Positions 39,942-50,199 of a stretch of DNA of 64,000 bases are shown in pieces. The notes under the pieces are model-generated. The model had not been told where the DNA came from, made no database searches, and saw only the letters and a program-made list of their open reading frames with translations. Within the stretch, counting starts at the first letter, position 1. The number at the start of each line of letters is the position of its first letter. Location of the stretch: assembly GCF_003217325.1 (NCBI RefSeq), contig NZ_QJTI01000019.1:15717-79716 (forward strand), written 5' to 3'. Source of the DNA: Rhodopseudomonas faecalis (lineage in GTDB: Bacteria > Pseudomonadota > Alphaproteobacteria > Rhizobiales > Xanthobacteraceae). Both the position numbers and the translations under genes were made by a program.

Positions 39942-41003
39942 TTATTGGGCGCCGGCCTGCTGCGCGTAGTGCCAGGCCGCCTTCGACAGCGGCACGGTGC
40001 GCTTGGCGGTTTCGATCGCCTTGGCATTGGCCGCGGTGCCGTCGCGAATCCGGCCGGCAATGCCCTGCGTGATGCAGGCCAGCCGGAACAGATTGTAGGC
40101 GAAGTACCAATTGACGTCCGGCACATCCGGCCGGCCGCTGGCCTTGACATAAATGGCGATCGCTTCTTCCAGCGTCGGGATGTTGAGCGCTTTCAGATCG
40201 ACGCCGCTCAGCCCCGGCATCACCCATTGCATCAACAGATAGGTAAAATCGGCCATCGGATCGCCGAGCGTCGACAGCTCCCAATCCAGCACCGCGATCA
40301 CGCGCGGCTCGGTCGGATGGAAGATCATGTTGTCGAGCCGGTAGTCGCCATGCACGATCGACACCCGCTGCTGCTCCGGCACGGTGCGCGGCAGCCATTC
40401 GATCAGCTTTTCGACCTCGGCGATGTGCTCGGTTTCCGACGCCTTGTACTGCTTGGTCCAGCGATCGACCTGCCGGGCGAAATAATTGCCCGGCTTGCCG
40501 AAATCGGCGAGCCCGATCGCTTCCGGATCAAAACTGTGCAGCTGGGCCAGCGTTTCGATCTTAGCGGTGAAGATCGCGCGCCGGGCTTCCGGGCTTTGGT
40601 TCGGCAAGGTCGGGTCCCAAAACACCCGGCCCTCTTCCATCGACATGATGTAGAACGCCGCGCCGATCACCGCGTCGTCCATGCACAGCGCATAGGCCTT
40701 CGCCACCGGAAAGCCCTGCTTGCCGAGCGCGGAGATCACGCGAAACTCGCGATCGACCGCATGGGCCGACGGCAATAGCTTGCCGAACGGCTTGCGGCGC
40801 AGCACGTAGCTGCGCGTCGGCGTATCAAGCCGGTAGGTCGGGTTGGATTGCCCGCCCTTGAACTGATTGACGCTCAAGGGGCCCGAAAACCCCTCGACAT
40901 GCTCCTGCATCCAGCGCTCGAGGCTCGCCTCATCAAACTTGTGACGCTCCTCGACCGGCTTGGTGCCGGAAAACTCCTCGTCGTTCCTCACGCCATCAGC
41001 CAC
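39942..41003 (-). CDS. APH/choline-kinase-like phosphotransferase of the ACAD10 type
   Basis: The 353-residue protein has the aminoglycoside-phosphotransferase-like kinase fold: a nucleotide-loop region around FKGGQSNPTYRL, the catalytic loop VHGDYRLDNMIF and the metal-binding VLDWELSTLGDP. Proteins of this type are commonly paired with, or fused to, acyl-CoA dehydrogenases (human ACAD10/11) and phosphorylate hydroxyacyl-CoAs during 4-hydroxy acid breakdown. The neighbouring dehydrogenase 59 bp upstream supports that role. It is not an antibiotic resistance gene by context. Confidence 0.88.
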   Translation of the reverse strand: MADGVRNDEEFSGTKPVEERHKFDEASLERWMQEHVEGFSGPLSVNQFKGGQSNPTYRLDTPTRSYVLRRKPFGKLLPSAHAVDREFRVISALGKQGFPVAKAYALCMDDAVIGAAFYIMSMEEGRVFWDPTLPNQSPEARRAIFTAKIETLAQLHSFDPEAIGLADFGKPGNYFARQVDRWTKQYKASETEHIAEVEKLIEWLPRTVPEQQRVSIVHGDYRLDNMIFHPTEPRVIAVLDWELSTLGDPMADFTYLLMQWVMPGLSGVDLKALNIPTLEEAIAIYVKASGRPDVPDVNWYFAYNLFRLACITQGIAGRIRDGTAANAKAIETAKRTVPLSKAAWHYAQQAGAQ

Positions 41004-41062
41004 TGCGGCGCTCCCTTCGCATTGTTCGACGCCCGTGTCAGCCTATGCCGCAAAGGCACGGC

Positions 41063-42298
41063 TCAGCGCGCAGGCGCGTTCGCATACTTCTTCATTTCCA
41101 GCCTGGCAATGGCGCGATTATGCACCTCGTCCGGGCCGTCGGCGAGCCGCAGCGTACGGATATTGGCATAGTCCTTGGCGAGCCCGGCCTCGTCGGCGAC
41201 ACCGGCGCCACCGAATGCCTGAATGGCATCGTCGATGATGCGCAGCGCCATGCGCGGCGCCGCCACCTTGATCATGGCGATTTCGAGCTGCGCGGTCTTG
41301 TTGCCGACCTTGTCCATCATGTCGGCGGCCTTCAGGCACAGCAGCCGGGTCATTTCGATGTCGATGCGCGCTTCGGCGATGCGCTGTTCCCACACCGAAT
41401 GCTCGATGATCTTCTTGCCGAACGCGGTGCGCGAGCCGAGCCGCTTCACCATTTTCGACAGCGCTTCCTCGGCCTTGCCGATGGTGCGCATGCAGTGATG
41501 GATGCGGCCCGGGCCGAGCCGGCCCTGGGCGATCTCAAAGCCACGGCCCTCGCCGAGCAGCAGATTGGAGGCCGGCACGCGCACGTTTTCCAGCAGCACC
41601 ATGCCGTGGCCGTGCGGCGCGTCGTCAAAGCCGAACACCGGCAGCATCTTTTCAATGGTGATGCCGGGTGTGTCGAGCGGCACCAGGATCTGCGATTGCT
41701 GCTGATGCCGGGCAGCGTTCGGATCGGTCTTGCCCATCACGATCGCCACCTTGCAGCGCGGATCGCCGACGCCCGACGACCACCATTTGCGGCCGTTGAT
41801 GACGTAGTGATCGCCGTCGCGCTCGATCCGGGTTTCGATATTGGTGGCATCGGACGACGCCACCGCCGGCTCGGTCATCAGAAACGCCGAACGGATCTCG
41901 CCATCGAGCAGCGGCCGCAGCCATTTGCGCTTCTGCTCAAGCGTGCCGTAGCGGATCAGCACTTCCATGTTGCCGGTGTCGGGCGCCGAGCAGTTGAACA
42001 CTTCCGACGCCCAGGCGATGTGACCCATCTGCTCGGACAGTAGCGCGTATTCGAGATTGCTGAGACCAGCGCCGTGGAACTCATCGTCGTCATGCGGCGA
42101 CGGCGGCAGAAACAGGTTCCACAGCCCTTCGGCCTTGGCCTTCTGCTTCAGCTCCTCCAGCACCGGGATCACCTTCCAGCGCTCGCCCTCGGCGTCCTGC
42201 TGCTTGTAGATCGGCACGGCGGGACGGACATGCGCATCCATGAACGCGCTGACGCGGTCGAGCCATTCGCGCTGGCGGGCGGACATCGTGAAATCCAT
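41063..42298 (-). CDS. Acyl-CoA dehydrogenase
   Basis: The 411-residue flavoprotein has the three-domain ACAD fold. Visible are [15 protein letters not shown] (FAD and substrate contact), the central beta domain ([17 protein letters not shown]) and a C-terminal helical domain with the family motif QAFGGAGV and the end [11 protein letters not shown]. It oxidises an acyl-CoA, passing electrons to ETF. The chosen ATG at 42298 has GAGGAT upstream; nine additional upstream codons are possible. It forms an operon with the ACAD10-type kinase and is divergent from a TetR gene. Confidence 0.92.
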   Translation of the reverse strand: MDFTMSARQREWLDRVSAFMDAHVRPAVPIYKQQDAEGERWKVIPVLEELKQKAKAEGLWNLFLPPSPHDDDEFHGAGLSNLEYALLSEQMGHIAWASEVFNCSAPDTGNMEVLIRYGTLEQKRKWLRPLLDGEIRSAFLMTEPAVASSDATNIETRIERDGDHYVINGRKWWSSGVGDPRCKVAIVMGKTDPNAARHQQQSQILVPLDTPGITIEKMLPVFGFDDAPHGHGMVLLENVRVPASNLLLGEGRGFEIAQGRLGPGRIHHCMRTIGKAEEALSKMVKRLGSRTAFGKKIIEHSVWEQRIAEARIDIEMTRLLCLKAADMMDKVGNKTAQLEIAMIKVAAPRMALRIIDDAIQAFGGAGVADEAGLAKDYANIRTLRLADGPDEVHNRAIARLEMKKYANAPAR

Positions 42299-42419
42299 CG
42301 GGCGATCCTCAGTTTGTTCAAACATGTTGGCGGCACGAACGACCGCGGCCGGCGCTGCGCTGACCGCAACCGAAAACCGATCCGGCCCTGCTGCGCTTGG
42401 CGCCGCGAGTTGCAGCGCA

Positions 42420-42465
42420 TTGACTTTGCCGGACCGTCAAACGATGATTTCATACAGGCGTTTGA
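42420..42465. promoter_or_regulatory. Putative promoter and operator between TetR and the ACAD operon
   Basis: Plus-strand boxes TTGACT (42420-42425) and GATGAT (42443-42448) with 17-bp spacing suggest the TetR promoter. Overlapping it is the inverted repeat TCAAACG (42437-42443) / CGTTTGA (42459-42465), a likely operator. Assigned by eye. Confidence 0.45.
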
Positions 42466-42492
42466 AATGCAAGCCACCCCCAAAGGCGCTGA

Positions 42493-43158
42493 ATGGCATC
42501 GGACCAGACCAGAACCGCAATTCTCCGCGCCGCGGAACGGCTCTATGCCGACCGCGGATTTGCCGACGTGACGCTGCGCGACATCGTCGCCGAGGCCGGC
42601 GTCAATCTCGCCGCGGTCAACTACCATTTCGGCTCCAAGGATGAGCTGATCACCGAGCTGTTCGTCACCCGCTCGATCGCTACCAATCGCGAGCGCCTGG
42701 CCGAGCTGAAAGCAGCGGAAGCCGCGGGCGGTGGCCGCGCGCCGATCGATGCGGTGCTGCGCGCGCTGGTGGCGCCGACCTTGCGCGGCTGTTTTGGCCC
42801 GGAGGGCGAACGCTCCGACGCGGCGCGGTTCATGATCCGCGCCTCGGTGGAAGCGGTCGCGCCGATCCGCAAGATCAAGAATCGCGAGGTCGATCATTTG
42901 CGCAAATTCGCCGCGGCGATGCAGCGCGCGATGCCGGAGTTGCCCGAAGTCGAAATCTATTGGGGCCTGCATTTTGCGCTGGCGATGGCGCACCACACCA
43001 TCCGCGACAGCGAACGCCTGCAAAAACTGTCGGAGGGGCAATGCGATCTCGACGACGTCGAGGCGATCGTCGATCGCGTGGTCAATGCCGCGGTGCTGGC
43101 GCTGCAGAGCGGGACCAAACTTGGCGAGACCAAAGCGAGAAGCCGACGCGCCAATTGA
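42493..43158 (+). CDS. TetR-family transcriptional regulator
   Basis: The 221-residue protein opens with a TetR helix-turn-helix (AILRAAERLYADRGFADVTL and AVNYHFGSKDEL within residues 8-52) and has a C-terminal helical domain of the type found in regulators of fatty-acid genes. It is divergent from the acyl-CoA dehydrogenase operon with an inverted repeat between them, so it probably represses that operon in response to an acyl-CoA. The ligand is inferred. Confidence 0.88.
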   Translation: MASDQTRTAILRAAERLYADRGFADVTLRDIVAEAGVNLAAVNYHFGSKDELITELFVTRSIATNRERLAELKAAEAAGGGRAPIDAVLRALVAPTLRGCFGPEGERSDAARFMIRASVEAVAPIRKIKNREVDHLRKFAAAMQRAMPELPEVEIYWGLHFALAMAHHTIRDSERLQKLSEGQCDLDDVEAIVDRVVNAAVLALQSGTKLGETKARSRRAN

Positions 43159-43180
43159 AGTCGCGCCTCACGGTCGCCCT

Positions 43181-43263
43181 GTCATTGCGAGCGTAGCGAA
43201 GCAATCCATGCCGCACAGCGAGACCTTGGATTGCTTCGTCGGCTGCGCCTCTTCGCGATGACG
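43181..43263. repeat. Palindromic repeat family B, copy 2
   Basis: Ends GTCATTGCGA / TCGCGATGAC with inner AGCGAAGCAATCCA / TGGATTGCTTCGT arms. Same family as 37761-37824. Confidence 0.85.
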
Positions 43264-43338
43264 GAGAAAGACGTCCTTATCGGCGCTGGCGCGGCGGGCA
43301 CCGCATCAGCCTGAGCACTGCGCTCCCCAGATACAACA

Positions 43339-43366
43339 AAGGCACGCGGCCTGAGCCGCGTGCCTT
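43339..43366 (-). terminator. Intrinsic terminator of cysK
   Basis: A perfect 12-bp stem (AAGGCACGCGGC / GCCGCGTGCCTT) with loop CTGA lies 28 bp past the cysK stop and runs into TTTGTTGT on the minus strand. Confidence 0.8.
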
Positions 43367-43393
43367 GAAGCTGCATCGAACCTTGCTGCCGCG

Positions 43394-44374
<981 letters not shown>

Positions 44375-44765
44375 GCTCAAAACTCCCTGAAAGAGGCCGC
44401 CGCCGGTGGCGCCTCGCCTCGCATCTGGAGGAAATTGTTATCCTCTCGCGCCGAAACTGCCTATATCCACGGTCCAAGAACCGGAAAAAGACAAGGTTTC
44501 CACCGATCGCCGGATTTCCTATGGAATGAATTTCTCCATCCATGCACCGGCACGGAGAAATGTTCGCCTCCTAACGCGGCCCGAACCGCCCCGGTTCCAG
44601 GGCGGCGGCGAGTCGGCGCCTTGGCAACGCCTGCGGCCGAACGACCGGTTCGCCGGCCGGCTTGATGGCGATCAAGGAAGCTGATGGCGGAATCCTTATC
44701 GCAGGTCCAGATAACGGCGCGTCAGCCTCTCCTTACGGGTCGCGGCAGCTATAGCGGAGTGCACC
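44375..44765. other. cysK upstream region
   Basis: About 390 bp between the divergent cysK and the small membrane protein. No promoter boxes could be assigned with confidence, and no RNA, repeat or gene is supported. Confidence 0.5.
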
Positions 44766-45173
44766 ATGTTTCATCTGATCTCGATCTGGCTGACGCGCAT
44801 CGTCGTGGCGGGCGTGGCGATCGCGCTCGCCGTGATGTACGTGATCCCTGGCTTCTTTGGCGAACAGCCCGCTCAGGTGTCGGCGCCGCTGCAAGCCGAA
44901 CGCCCGATCGCCCCGGCAGCGCCGGTCGCCCCGGCGGTCGCGGCCACCCCGCGCAGCGAACCGGCCCCTGCTCAGCCGAGCCATGAGGCGACGCCGGCCG
45001 CCGCCGACAGCGCTGAGGCCAAGTCTGAACTCAAGACCGACGCGCAGCCGACAGCAGACGCGCAGCCGGCGGCGGAAGCCGCCGCCACCCTGCGGCCGTG
45101 CCAGCCGATCGCCCGCACCGCGAGCGGCGCGCTGGTCTATTCGATGGACTGCCGGCGGTTACCCGCCGAATAA
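44766..45173 (+). CDS. Small membrane-anchored Ala/Pro-rich protein
   Basis: The 135-residue protein has one N-terminal hydrophobic helix (residues about 8-30), then a low-complexity Ala, Pro and Glu segment to residue 110 and a short C-terminal piece with two Cys (RPCQPIARTASGALVYSMDCRRLP). The architecture suggests a bitopic protein with a flexible periplasmic stalk. I do not recognise a family. It is alone between cysK and a convergent diguanylate cyclase gene. Confidence 0.65.
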   Translation: MFHLISIWLTRIVVAGVAIALAVMYVIPGFFGEQPAQVSAPLQAERPIAPAAPVAPAVAATPRSEPAPAQPSHEATPAAADSAEAKSELKTDAQPTADAQPAAEAAATLRPCQPIARTASGALVYSMDCRRLPAE

Positions 45174-45238
45174 CGATCAGCTCGGCCTCTCGCCTTACAG
45201 CGAACACCGCCGCGTCCGATCGGCGCGGCGCGGCATCG

Positions 45239-46717
45239 TCACGCTGACGGCTCAGCGTCTTCCTGCGATCTCTGCCCCTCTAGCACCGGGAAGAACTGCC
45301 GGTCCTCCTTGAGCAGATGGGCCACCACCACAATGTTGACCAGGAATTCGCGCAGCTCGCGCAGCGAGCTCTCGCCGCAGGCCACGGCTTCCTTGAGCTG
45401 ACGCGCGCGCGACAACAGCCGCTCATGCTCGACCTTATGCGCATCAAGCCGATCATAACCGACCGCCTCGAGCACTGACTCTTCATAGGAGAAATGCTCG
45501 GTGACGTGCGCGATCAGTATCTCGACGATATCGATCACCTGGGGAACTTCCAGGCTCTCGACATGCGTGCTGAGAATGACATTGGCAATATCGAACAGCT
45601 CGCGATGCTGGCGATCGATCATCACTTCGCCGCAGGCATAAGAACGATGCCAAACCAGTTCAACCGTACCACGGGCGCGCTGAGGAGATTGCGAGCTGTC
45701 GTCCAGGTTGCTGCGGTCGCGTCCTGACTGCTTGGCGGCGTACATCCAATGATCGGCGCGCTCGATGAAAGCTTCCGGCGGCTCGTCGAACCGGTGTTCG
45801 GCGGCTCCAATCGATACGATCAGCCGTCCCAGGTTTTCATGCGTTGAACGGCGATGCAGTTCGCGAGCCGCGATCGCGGCCTGAATCTTCTCGCCGAGCA
45901 GCAAGGCCCCTTCCAACGACGTGTTCGGCAAGATGATCGCAAATTCATCGCCGCCATAACGGCACACGATGTCGCCATGCCGGGAACTCTGTTTGATGGT
46001 GGAAGCTGTCAGCCGGAGAATATCATCGCCGATGATGTGGCCGTGCCGGTCGTTGAACATCTTGAAATTGTCGACGTCGATCAGCAGCAGCGCCAGCGGC
46101 TGCGCGTTCGCGCCATCCTTCAGCAGTCGCGCCAGCGAGGCATCGAAATATCGACGATTACCGACATCGGTCAGCGGATCGATCATGCTTTCCAGACGGA
46201 CCTGGTCGAGCTGGTCCTGCAAATCGCGCAAGTGCTCCGCCGTGCTCTTCAGCCGGCCAACCAGCTGCGAGTTGGTCGATTGGATCTCATCGGTCCAGGA
46301 CATCAGTTCGCTGACCAACTGCCGAAGGCCGCCATCGACCCGTTCGATTGCCAGCCGCGGCGCGGCGTTGGAGAGCCGCTGCTCGTAGCCCTGCGCAGCA
46401 CCCGACGCCTCTTCGATCACATCGACCAGCGAGTTCGACTGGACGTGCACCTGACTGCCGAGCGAGCGGATCCGTTCAGCGGCTTTGTAGGGGGTCAGGT
46501 ATTGCTCATGGATCTGAGCCATCTGCAGCCAGCTTGGCTTCGGGCTGGTGGCGAGTAGCCGGTTGAGCGCTTCGACCAGCGGCCGATTGCGCCCTGAATA
46601 GTATGAGAACCAGAGATCGAAACTTTTAGGTTCAAGCGCCAAGTCCAGTTTCTTAATCTGTTGCAGCGCCTGCACGGCAATCAGTTCAGTCCATTTACGA
46701 TCTGCATCCGCGTACAT
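45239..46717 (-). CDS. Diguanylate cyclase with C-terminal hemerythrin domain
   Basis: The 492-residue protein has a helical N-terminal region (1-170), a GGDEF domain (about 178-340) with intact GGDEF at 255-259 and the inhibitory I-site RHGD at 246-249, and a C-terminal bacteriohemerythrin domain. The latter shows the iron ligands in order: IDRQHREL, HVTEHFSYEE, VEHERLL and HLLKED. It should make cyclic di-GMP, with the di-iron site sensing oxygen or redox state. No membrane helix is visible. It is monocistronic. Family evidence is strong; the sensed signal is inferred from known hemerythrin-GGDEF proteins. Confidence 0.93.
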   Translation of the reverse strand: MYADADRKWTELIAVQALQQIKKLDLALEPKSFDLWFSYYSGRNRPLVEALNRLLATSPKPSWLQMAQIHEQYLTPYKAAERIRSLGSQVHVQSNSLVDVIEEASGAAQGYEQRLSNAAPRLAIERVDGGLRQLVSELMSWTDEIQSTNSQLVGRLKSTAEHLRDLQDQLDQVRLESMIDPLTDVGNRRYFDASLARLLKDGANAQPLALLLIDVDNFKMFNDRHGHIIGDDILRLTASTIKQSSRHGDIVCRYGGDEFAIILPNTSLEGALLLGEKIQAAIAARELHRRSTHENLGRLIVSIGAAEHRFDEPPEAFIERADHWMYAAKQSGRDRSNLDDSSQSPQRARGTVELVWHRSYACGEVMIDRQHRELFDIANVILSTHVESLEVPQVIDIVEILIAHVTEHFSYEESVLEAVGYDRLDAHKVEHERLLSRARQLKEAVACGESSLRELREFLVNIVVVAHLLKEDRQFFPVLEGQRSQEDAEPSA

Positions 46718-47024
46718 GCTTCACACTGGCGGTGCCAGCTCCGTTCATTGCAATGAAACGAGATATCTTGACAGCGGATCATCTCGCATCGATCCAAATT
46801 CTGACTCAGCTACTTCCAATCGACTTTATAACCTAGAACGCGAAACTTTTTAACAGCTCAACAATACTTTGAACTCTTGAAACATCAGACGCTTCAATCT
46901 GACATAGCTACCCCCTTTCGCAAGCTCGACGTTATATTAAATCTGTCATATTGCGATTGCCTAAGGTTCAGCAGGCTGATCTGGCGTGGCTGGCTTGGCA
47001 ACGGGCCACTTGACGAGGATTGCG
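46718..47024. other. AT-richer intergenic region
   Basis: About 300 bp, with lower GC than its surroundings between roughly 46780 and 46960. It should hold the diguanylate cyclase promoter. No gene, RNA or repeat was recognised. Confidence 0.5.
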
Positions 47025-48077
47025 TCACGCGGTCGCGAGCAGGAACTCGGCGAGCGTTCGAGGGCATTCCGCCCCAGGGGCAAAGCTTGAAGACGTGATC
47101 AGACCGCCAAGCTCGGCGCGGGCCTCTGAGGGGCTGTAGCCGTAGCGGTGACGAAAAGCGCGGCTGAATTCCTGCGAACTCGAGAACCCGCAGGCTTCGG
47201 CGATCTGATGAATGCGGCGCAGATCGCTGCTATTGACGATGGCGCGGCGCGCCGCTGCCAGCCGGCAGTTGCGAATGTAGCAGGCAACACCACCGAGTGG
47301 TTCAAACAGCCGATACAACACGCTGCGCGACACGCCAATGCTGAGCGCGAGGCTCGCCGGCGTCAGATTGGGATCGGCCAGCCGCGCGTGCACGGCACAA
47401 CGAGCGCGCTCGCCCAGGCTGATCATCAAGCCCTCGCGCGCCTGTTCGGCGTTAGGAGGCGTCGGCACCAGACAGGCCGTGATCATGGCCTCGGTGGCGC
47501 GCCGCACCGCCGGCAGGTCCTCATGCCGCATCGAAGGCAGCCGGCGCTCCAGCGCCAGCAGATAGTCGGTCAACAGCCCGCCGCACGGCGTATCGAGCAT
47601 GCTGTTGCTGATCCGGTCGAGCTGGCCGGCGATATTGGGAAACACATCGCGCGGCATGAACAGCATCAAGGTTTCGATGTCGCGCATCTCGCCATAACAG
47701 GCTTCGCCCAGCGAATAGAAGCCGAGCTGGCCGCTGGCACCGCGCGAGATCCGCTCGCTGGCGCCGCAATCGCTGATGGTCCAATTGTTCCCGGATTTCA
47801 GCAAAAACAGGTACCAATGATCGGCCAGCGTGGCCCTCACCCGCTTCGGCGTGCGCGCAAAGCACGCGCCCGGATTGCGCTCCTGGCACAACGCCAGCGT
47901 GCCGAGGTCCCAGATCGCCAGATCGACCGCGCCGGTTGCAGGCTGATTCACGCTCGGCGTCAGCTCCGCCACAGGGCTCATATGCTCGCGCCACGAGTCA
48001 AAGCGCTGCTCTGGCGGCAAATCTGCTGTGGTGAACCGAAACGGTTGCAGCAGTGATGAGGGCGAAGCCATGTCCAT
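47025..48077 (-). CDS. AraC-family transcriptional regulator
   Basis: The 350-residue protein has an N-terminal ligand-binding region like that of the AraC-binding-domain-like family (DSWREHMSP near the start is typical) and a C-terminal pair of helix-turn-helices (TPASLALSIGVSRSVLYRLF and RIHQIAEACGFSSSQEFSRAF) ending in RHRYGYSPSEAR. Several starts are possible; the ATG at 48077 is chosen because the frame upstream is arginine-rich and lacks similarity. Target genes are not evident from the neighbours. Confidence 0.88.
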   Translation of the reverse strand: MDMASPSSLLQPFRFTTADLPPEQRFDSWREHMSPVAELTPSVNQPATGAVDLAIWDLGTLALCQERNPGACFARTPKRVRATLADHWYLFLLKSGNNWTISDCGASERISRGASGQLGFYSLGEACYGEMRDIETLMLFMPRDVFPNIAGQLDRISNSMLDTPCGGLLTDYLLALERRLPSMRHEDLPAVRRATEAMITACLVPTPPNAEQAREGLMISLGERARCAVHARLADPNLTPASLALSIGVSRSVLYRLFEPLGGVACYIRNCRLAAARRAIVNSSDLRRIHQIAEACGFSSSQEFSRAFRHRYGYSPSEARAELGGLITSSSFAPGAECPRTLAEFLLATA

Positions 48078-48755
48078 GCGGTGAGTCCCGGCGCGACGCC
48101 ACCGCTTGATCAATCCACGCCTGCCCTTCCCCCTTCAGGGGACACGATATGAAGGCCGTCATGGGTGATGGCACTGACGTTATTGGACAAAAAAGGCTAG
48201 GTCCCGCCCTGGGAACCGTCAAGCTGGGCCGCGTACTCAGATCACGCCACAGCGCGGCGTCGCTCTGTGATCAGTCATTAGCAAAGACCAACACCAGCCA
48301 ACGCCGCAGCAATAACTGACAACAGGCTCGGCGGAATGCTGCGACGCCGTTGATCATCGGCCTCTGATTGACGGTCGTCCATCATCCTGTTGGCCGCATG
48401 TGCCAGCGCGTCCCGCGTGGAACTTGCCATGATCGATCACGGCCAAAGCCACCTCTTACCGTCGTCGCGGGACACCGCCGCACCGTCGCCGAACGCGCGC
48501 AGCGATGCGCACCATCACGGAATAAGTGTGAACCACTTCTGCGTGCACCCTTCTCAATATACACCATTACGGCTATGCTCGCTTGCGCCGGGTGATATCG
48601 ACCGGCCAGCGAAGCGCACCGCAGGTCGGCGAGCTTCGCGCAAACGCACCGAGAGGCGATCCGATCTGGCCTCCTCTCGCAAAAACTTGGTCTGGCGACA
48701 GCGGCGCCGAGGCCAGCGTCCCTTGTTTCAAACCGCTGACGCCTAAGACGAGATC
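48078..48755. other. Intergenic region upstream of AraC and HTH genes
   Basis: About 680 bp between two divergent regulator genes. Open frames are short and without recognisable products. No repeat of families A-C and no RNA gene was seen. Confidence 0.5.
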
Positions 48756-48980
48756 ATGCCGAGCACGCCGAAGAAGAACCGCCACCAGCCGATGACACAA
48801 GAGGAGTTTTGCAGCGCCCTCGCCACATTGGGACTCAATCAGGTGACCGCCACCCCGCACCTTGGCATCTCGCTGCGCACCATCAACAGCTACGCCAATG
48901 GCCGCGTGATCCCTGCCCCGGTCGCCGTGCTGCTGCGCACCGCGCTCGCCCATCAGATTCCGCCCGATCGCTGGGGGTAG
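48756..48980 (+). CDS. Small helix-turn-helix protein
   Basis: The 74-residue protein is mostly one XRE-like or Cro-like helix-turn-helix: EEFCSALATLGLNQVTATPHLGISLRTINSYANGRVIP. It ends with a short hydrophobic helix. Proteins of this size and type are common orphan DNA-binding proteins in this group. A second ATG 12 codons in is possible. It is followed on the opposite strand by tRNA-Gly. Confidence 0.65.
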   Translation: MPSTPKKNRHQPMTQEEFCSALATLGLNQVTATPHLGISLRTINSYANGRVIPAPVAVLLRTALAHQIPPDRWG

Positions 48981-49098
48981 CGCGGGCTTGCCGACCGGAC
49001 ACAGCCGATCTCACGTCGCAATCCGATCTCACGTCGCAGGGGTGTCCCCCGGAGTGCACCCCCGGCGTATTTTTCAGATCGCGACTTCGGCTAAGTGT

Positions 49099-49172
49099 TG
49101 GAGCGGGTGAAGGGAATCGAACCCTCGTATTCAGCTTGGAAGGCTGCTGCTCTACCATTGAGCTACACCCGC
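49099..49172 (-). tRNA. trnG: tRNA-Gly (TCC)
   Basis: The 74-nt cloverleaf has acceptor GCGGGTG/CACCCGC, D arm GCTC-AATGGTA-GAGC, anticodon loop CTTCCAA with anticodon TCC, T arm with GGTTCGATTCC and encoded CCA. Confidence 0.96.
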
Positions 49173-49522
49173 GTCGGGCGATGCCTAACACAGCGGCCGG
49201 GCCGGCTTCAACACCCGTTCCCCATTTTCCGGCCGCACAGCGGCGGCTTGCCACAACCCTCCCACATCCTGGCCCCGGCCCGCATCGGCTCCCGGGGCCT
49301 TTAAGCCGCTCGGCGGGCTGGCTGGAACTTCGGCCTGAGCTTCGCCTTAGCCGCGCGCGCCAGGGTTCCCCGGCGAGCCAGCTTCCGCGCTCGGAACATA
49401 ACCCTCCCCTTGCGGTTGAGAGCAGCACTCACGGCGGCGACCCAAGCTGGGGCGCGGTGGCACCCGCTGCCTGCCGCGCCAGGCCAGTGCCGCCACCCTC
49501 CAGATCTGGGAAAGGAACCGAC
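49173..49522. other. Intergenic region before the DUF4142 gene
   Basis: About 350 bp. It should carry promoters for tRNA-Gly (minus) and the DUF4142 gene (plus), but clear boxes were not found. Nothing else recognised. Confidence 0.5.
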
Positions 49523-50104
49523 ATGAACCGTGCCGTTACCATGCTGAGCTGCCTGCTGATCGCGACCCCGATGATCGCTACGCAGGTTTCCGCGCAGTCA
49601 TTGGGCGAGAAGACCGGCATCAATTCGACACTCGGCATCAGCCCCAGCGCCGCCGATTTCGCGCGGCAGGTCGCGCTGTCCGATCTGTTCGAGATCGCTT
49701 CCAGCAAGCTGGCGCAGACCAAGGGCAACGACGCGGAGAAGAAGTTCGCCGCGACCATGATCGAAGAACATTCCAAAAGCTCTGCGGAGCTGAAGCGACT
49801 GGTGAGCCGCGGCAACACCAATGTCGATTTGCCGGCGCAGCTCGACAGCGCCCATCAGCAGAAGCTCGACCGGCTCAGCCGGCTGAACGGCGCGGAGTTC
49901 TCGCAGGCCTACATCGCCGACCAGATCACGGCGCACAAGGACGCGGTGTCGCTGTTCGAGCGTTTTAGCAAAGGCGACGAGCAGTCCGAGCTGAAGCAAT
50001 GGGCCAGCACCACGCTGCCGAAGCTGCAGCAGCATCTACAGATGGCGCAGCAGCTCGAAAGTCAGCGCGGCAACGCGCCCACGGTCGGCTCGTCGATCAA
50101 GTAA
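49523..50104 (+). CDS. Periplasmic DUF4142-family protein
   Basis: The 193-residue protein has a Sec signal peptide ending near AQVSAQS (residue about 25) and a four-helix ferritin-like DUF4142 domain, with the typical FARQVALSDLFEIASSKLA and AATMIEEHSKSSAELK segments. The start ATG has AAAGGA upstream; the frame is open much further but that part is not coding. Members are induced by stress in several alphaproteobacteria, but the biochemical role is unknown. Confidence 0.88.
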   Translation: MNRAVTMLSCLLIATPMIATQVSAQSLGEKTGINSTLGISPSAADFARQVALSDLFEIASSKLAQTKGNDAEKKFAATMIEEHSKSSAELKRLVSRGNTNVDLPAQLDSAHQQKLDRLSRLNGAEFSQAYIADQITAHKDAVSLFERFSKGDEQSELKQWASTTLPKLQQHLQMAQQLESQRGNAPTVGSSIK

Positions 50105-50199
50105 CGCGCGAGGATAAAGCGCGACAGACCGGCAGGGCAGCGCTTCGCTTCTGATCACATCAGCAGCGAAGCGCGACGTCATGGCAGCCGCCCTTGCGG

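Noticed and set aside
39942-41003. Aminoglycoside resistance phosphotransferase
   Set aside because: The fold matches, but the pairing with an acyl-CoA dehydrogenase and the sequence type point to the ACAD10-like kinase instead.
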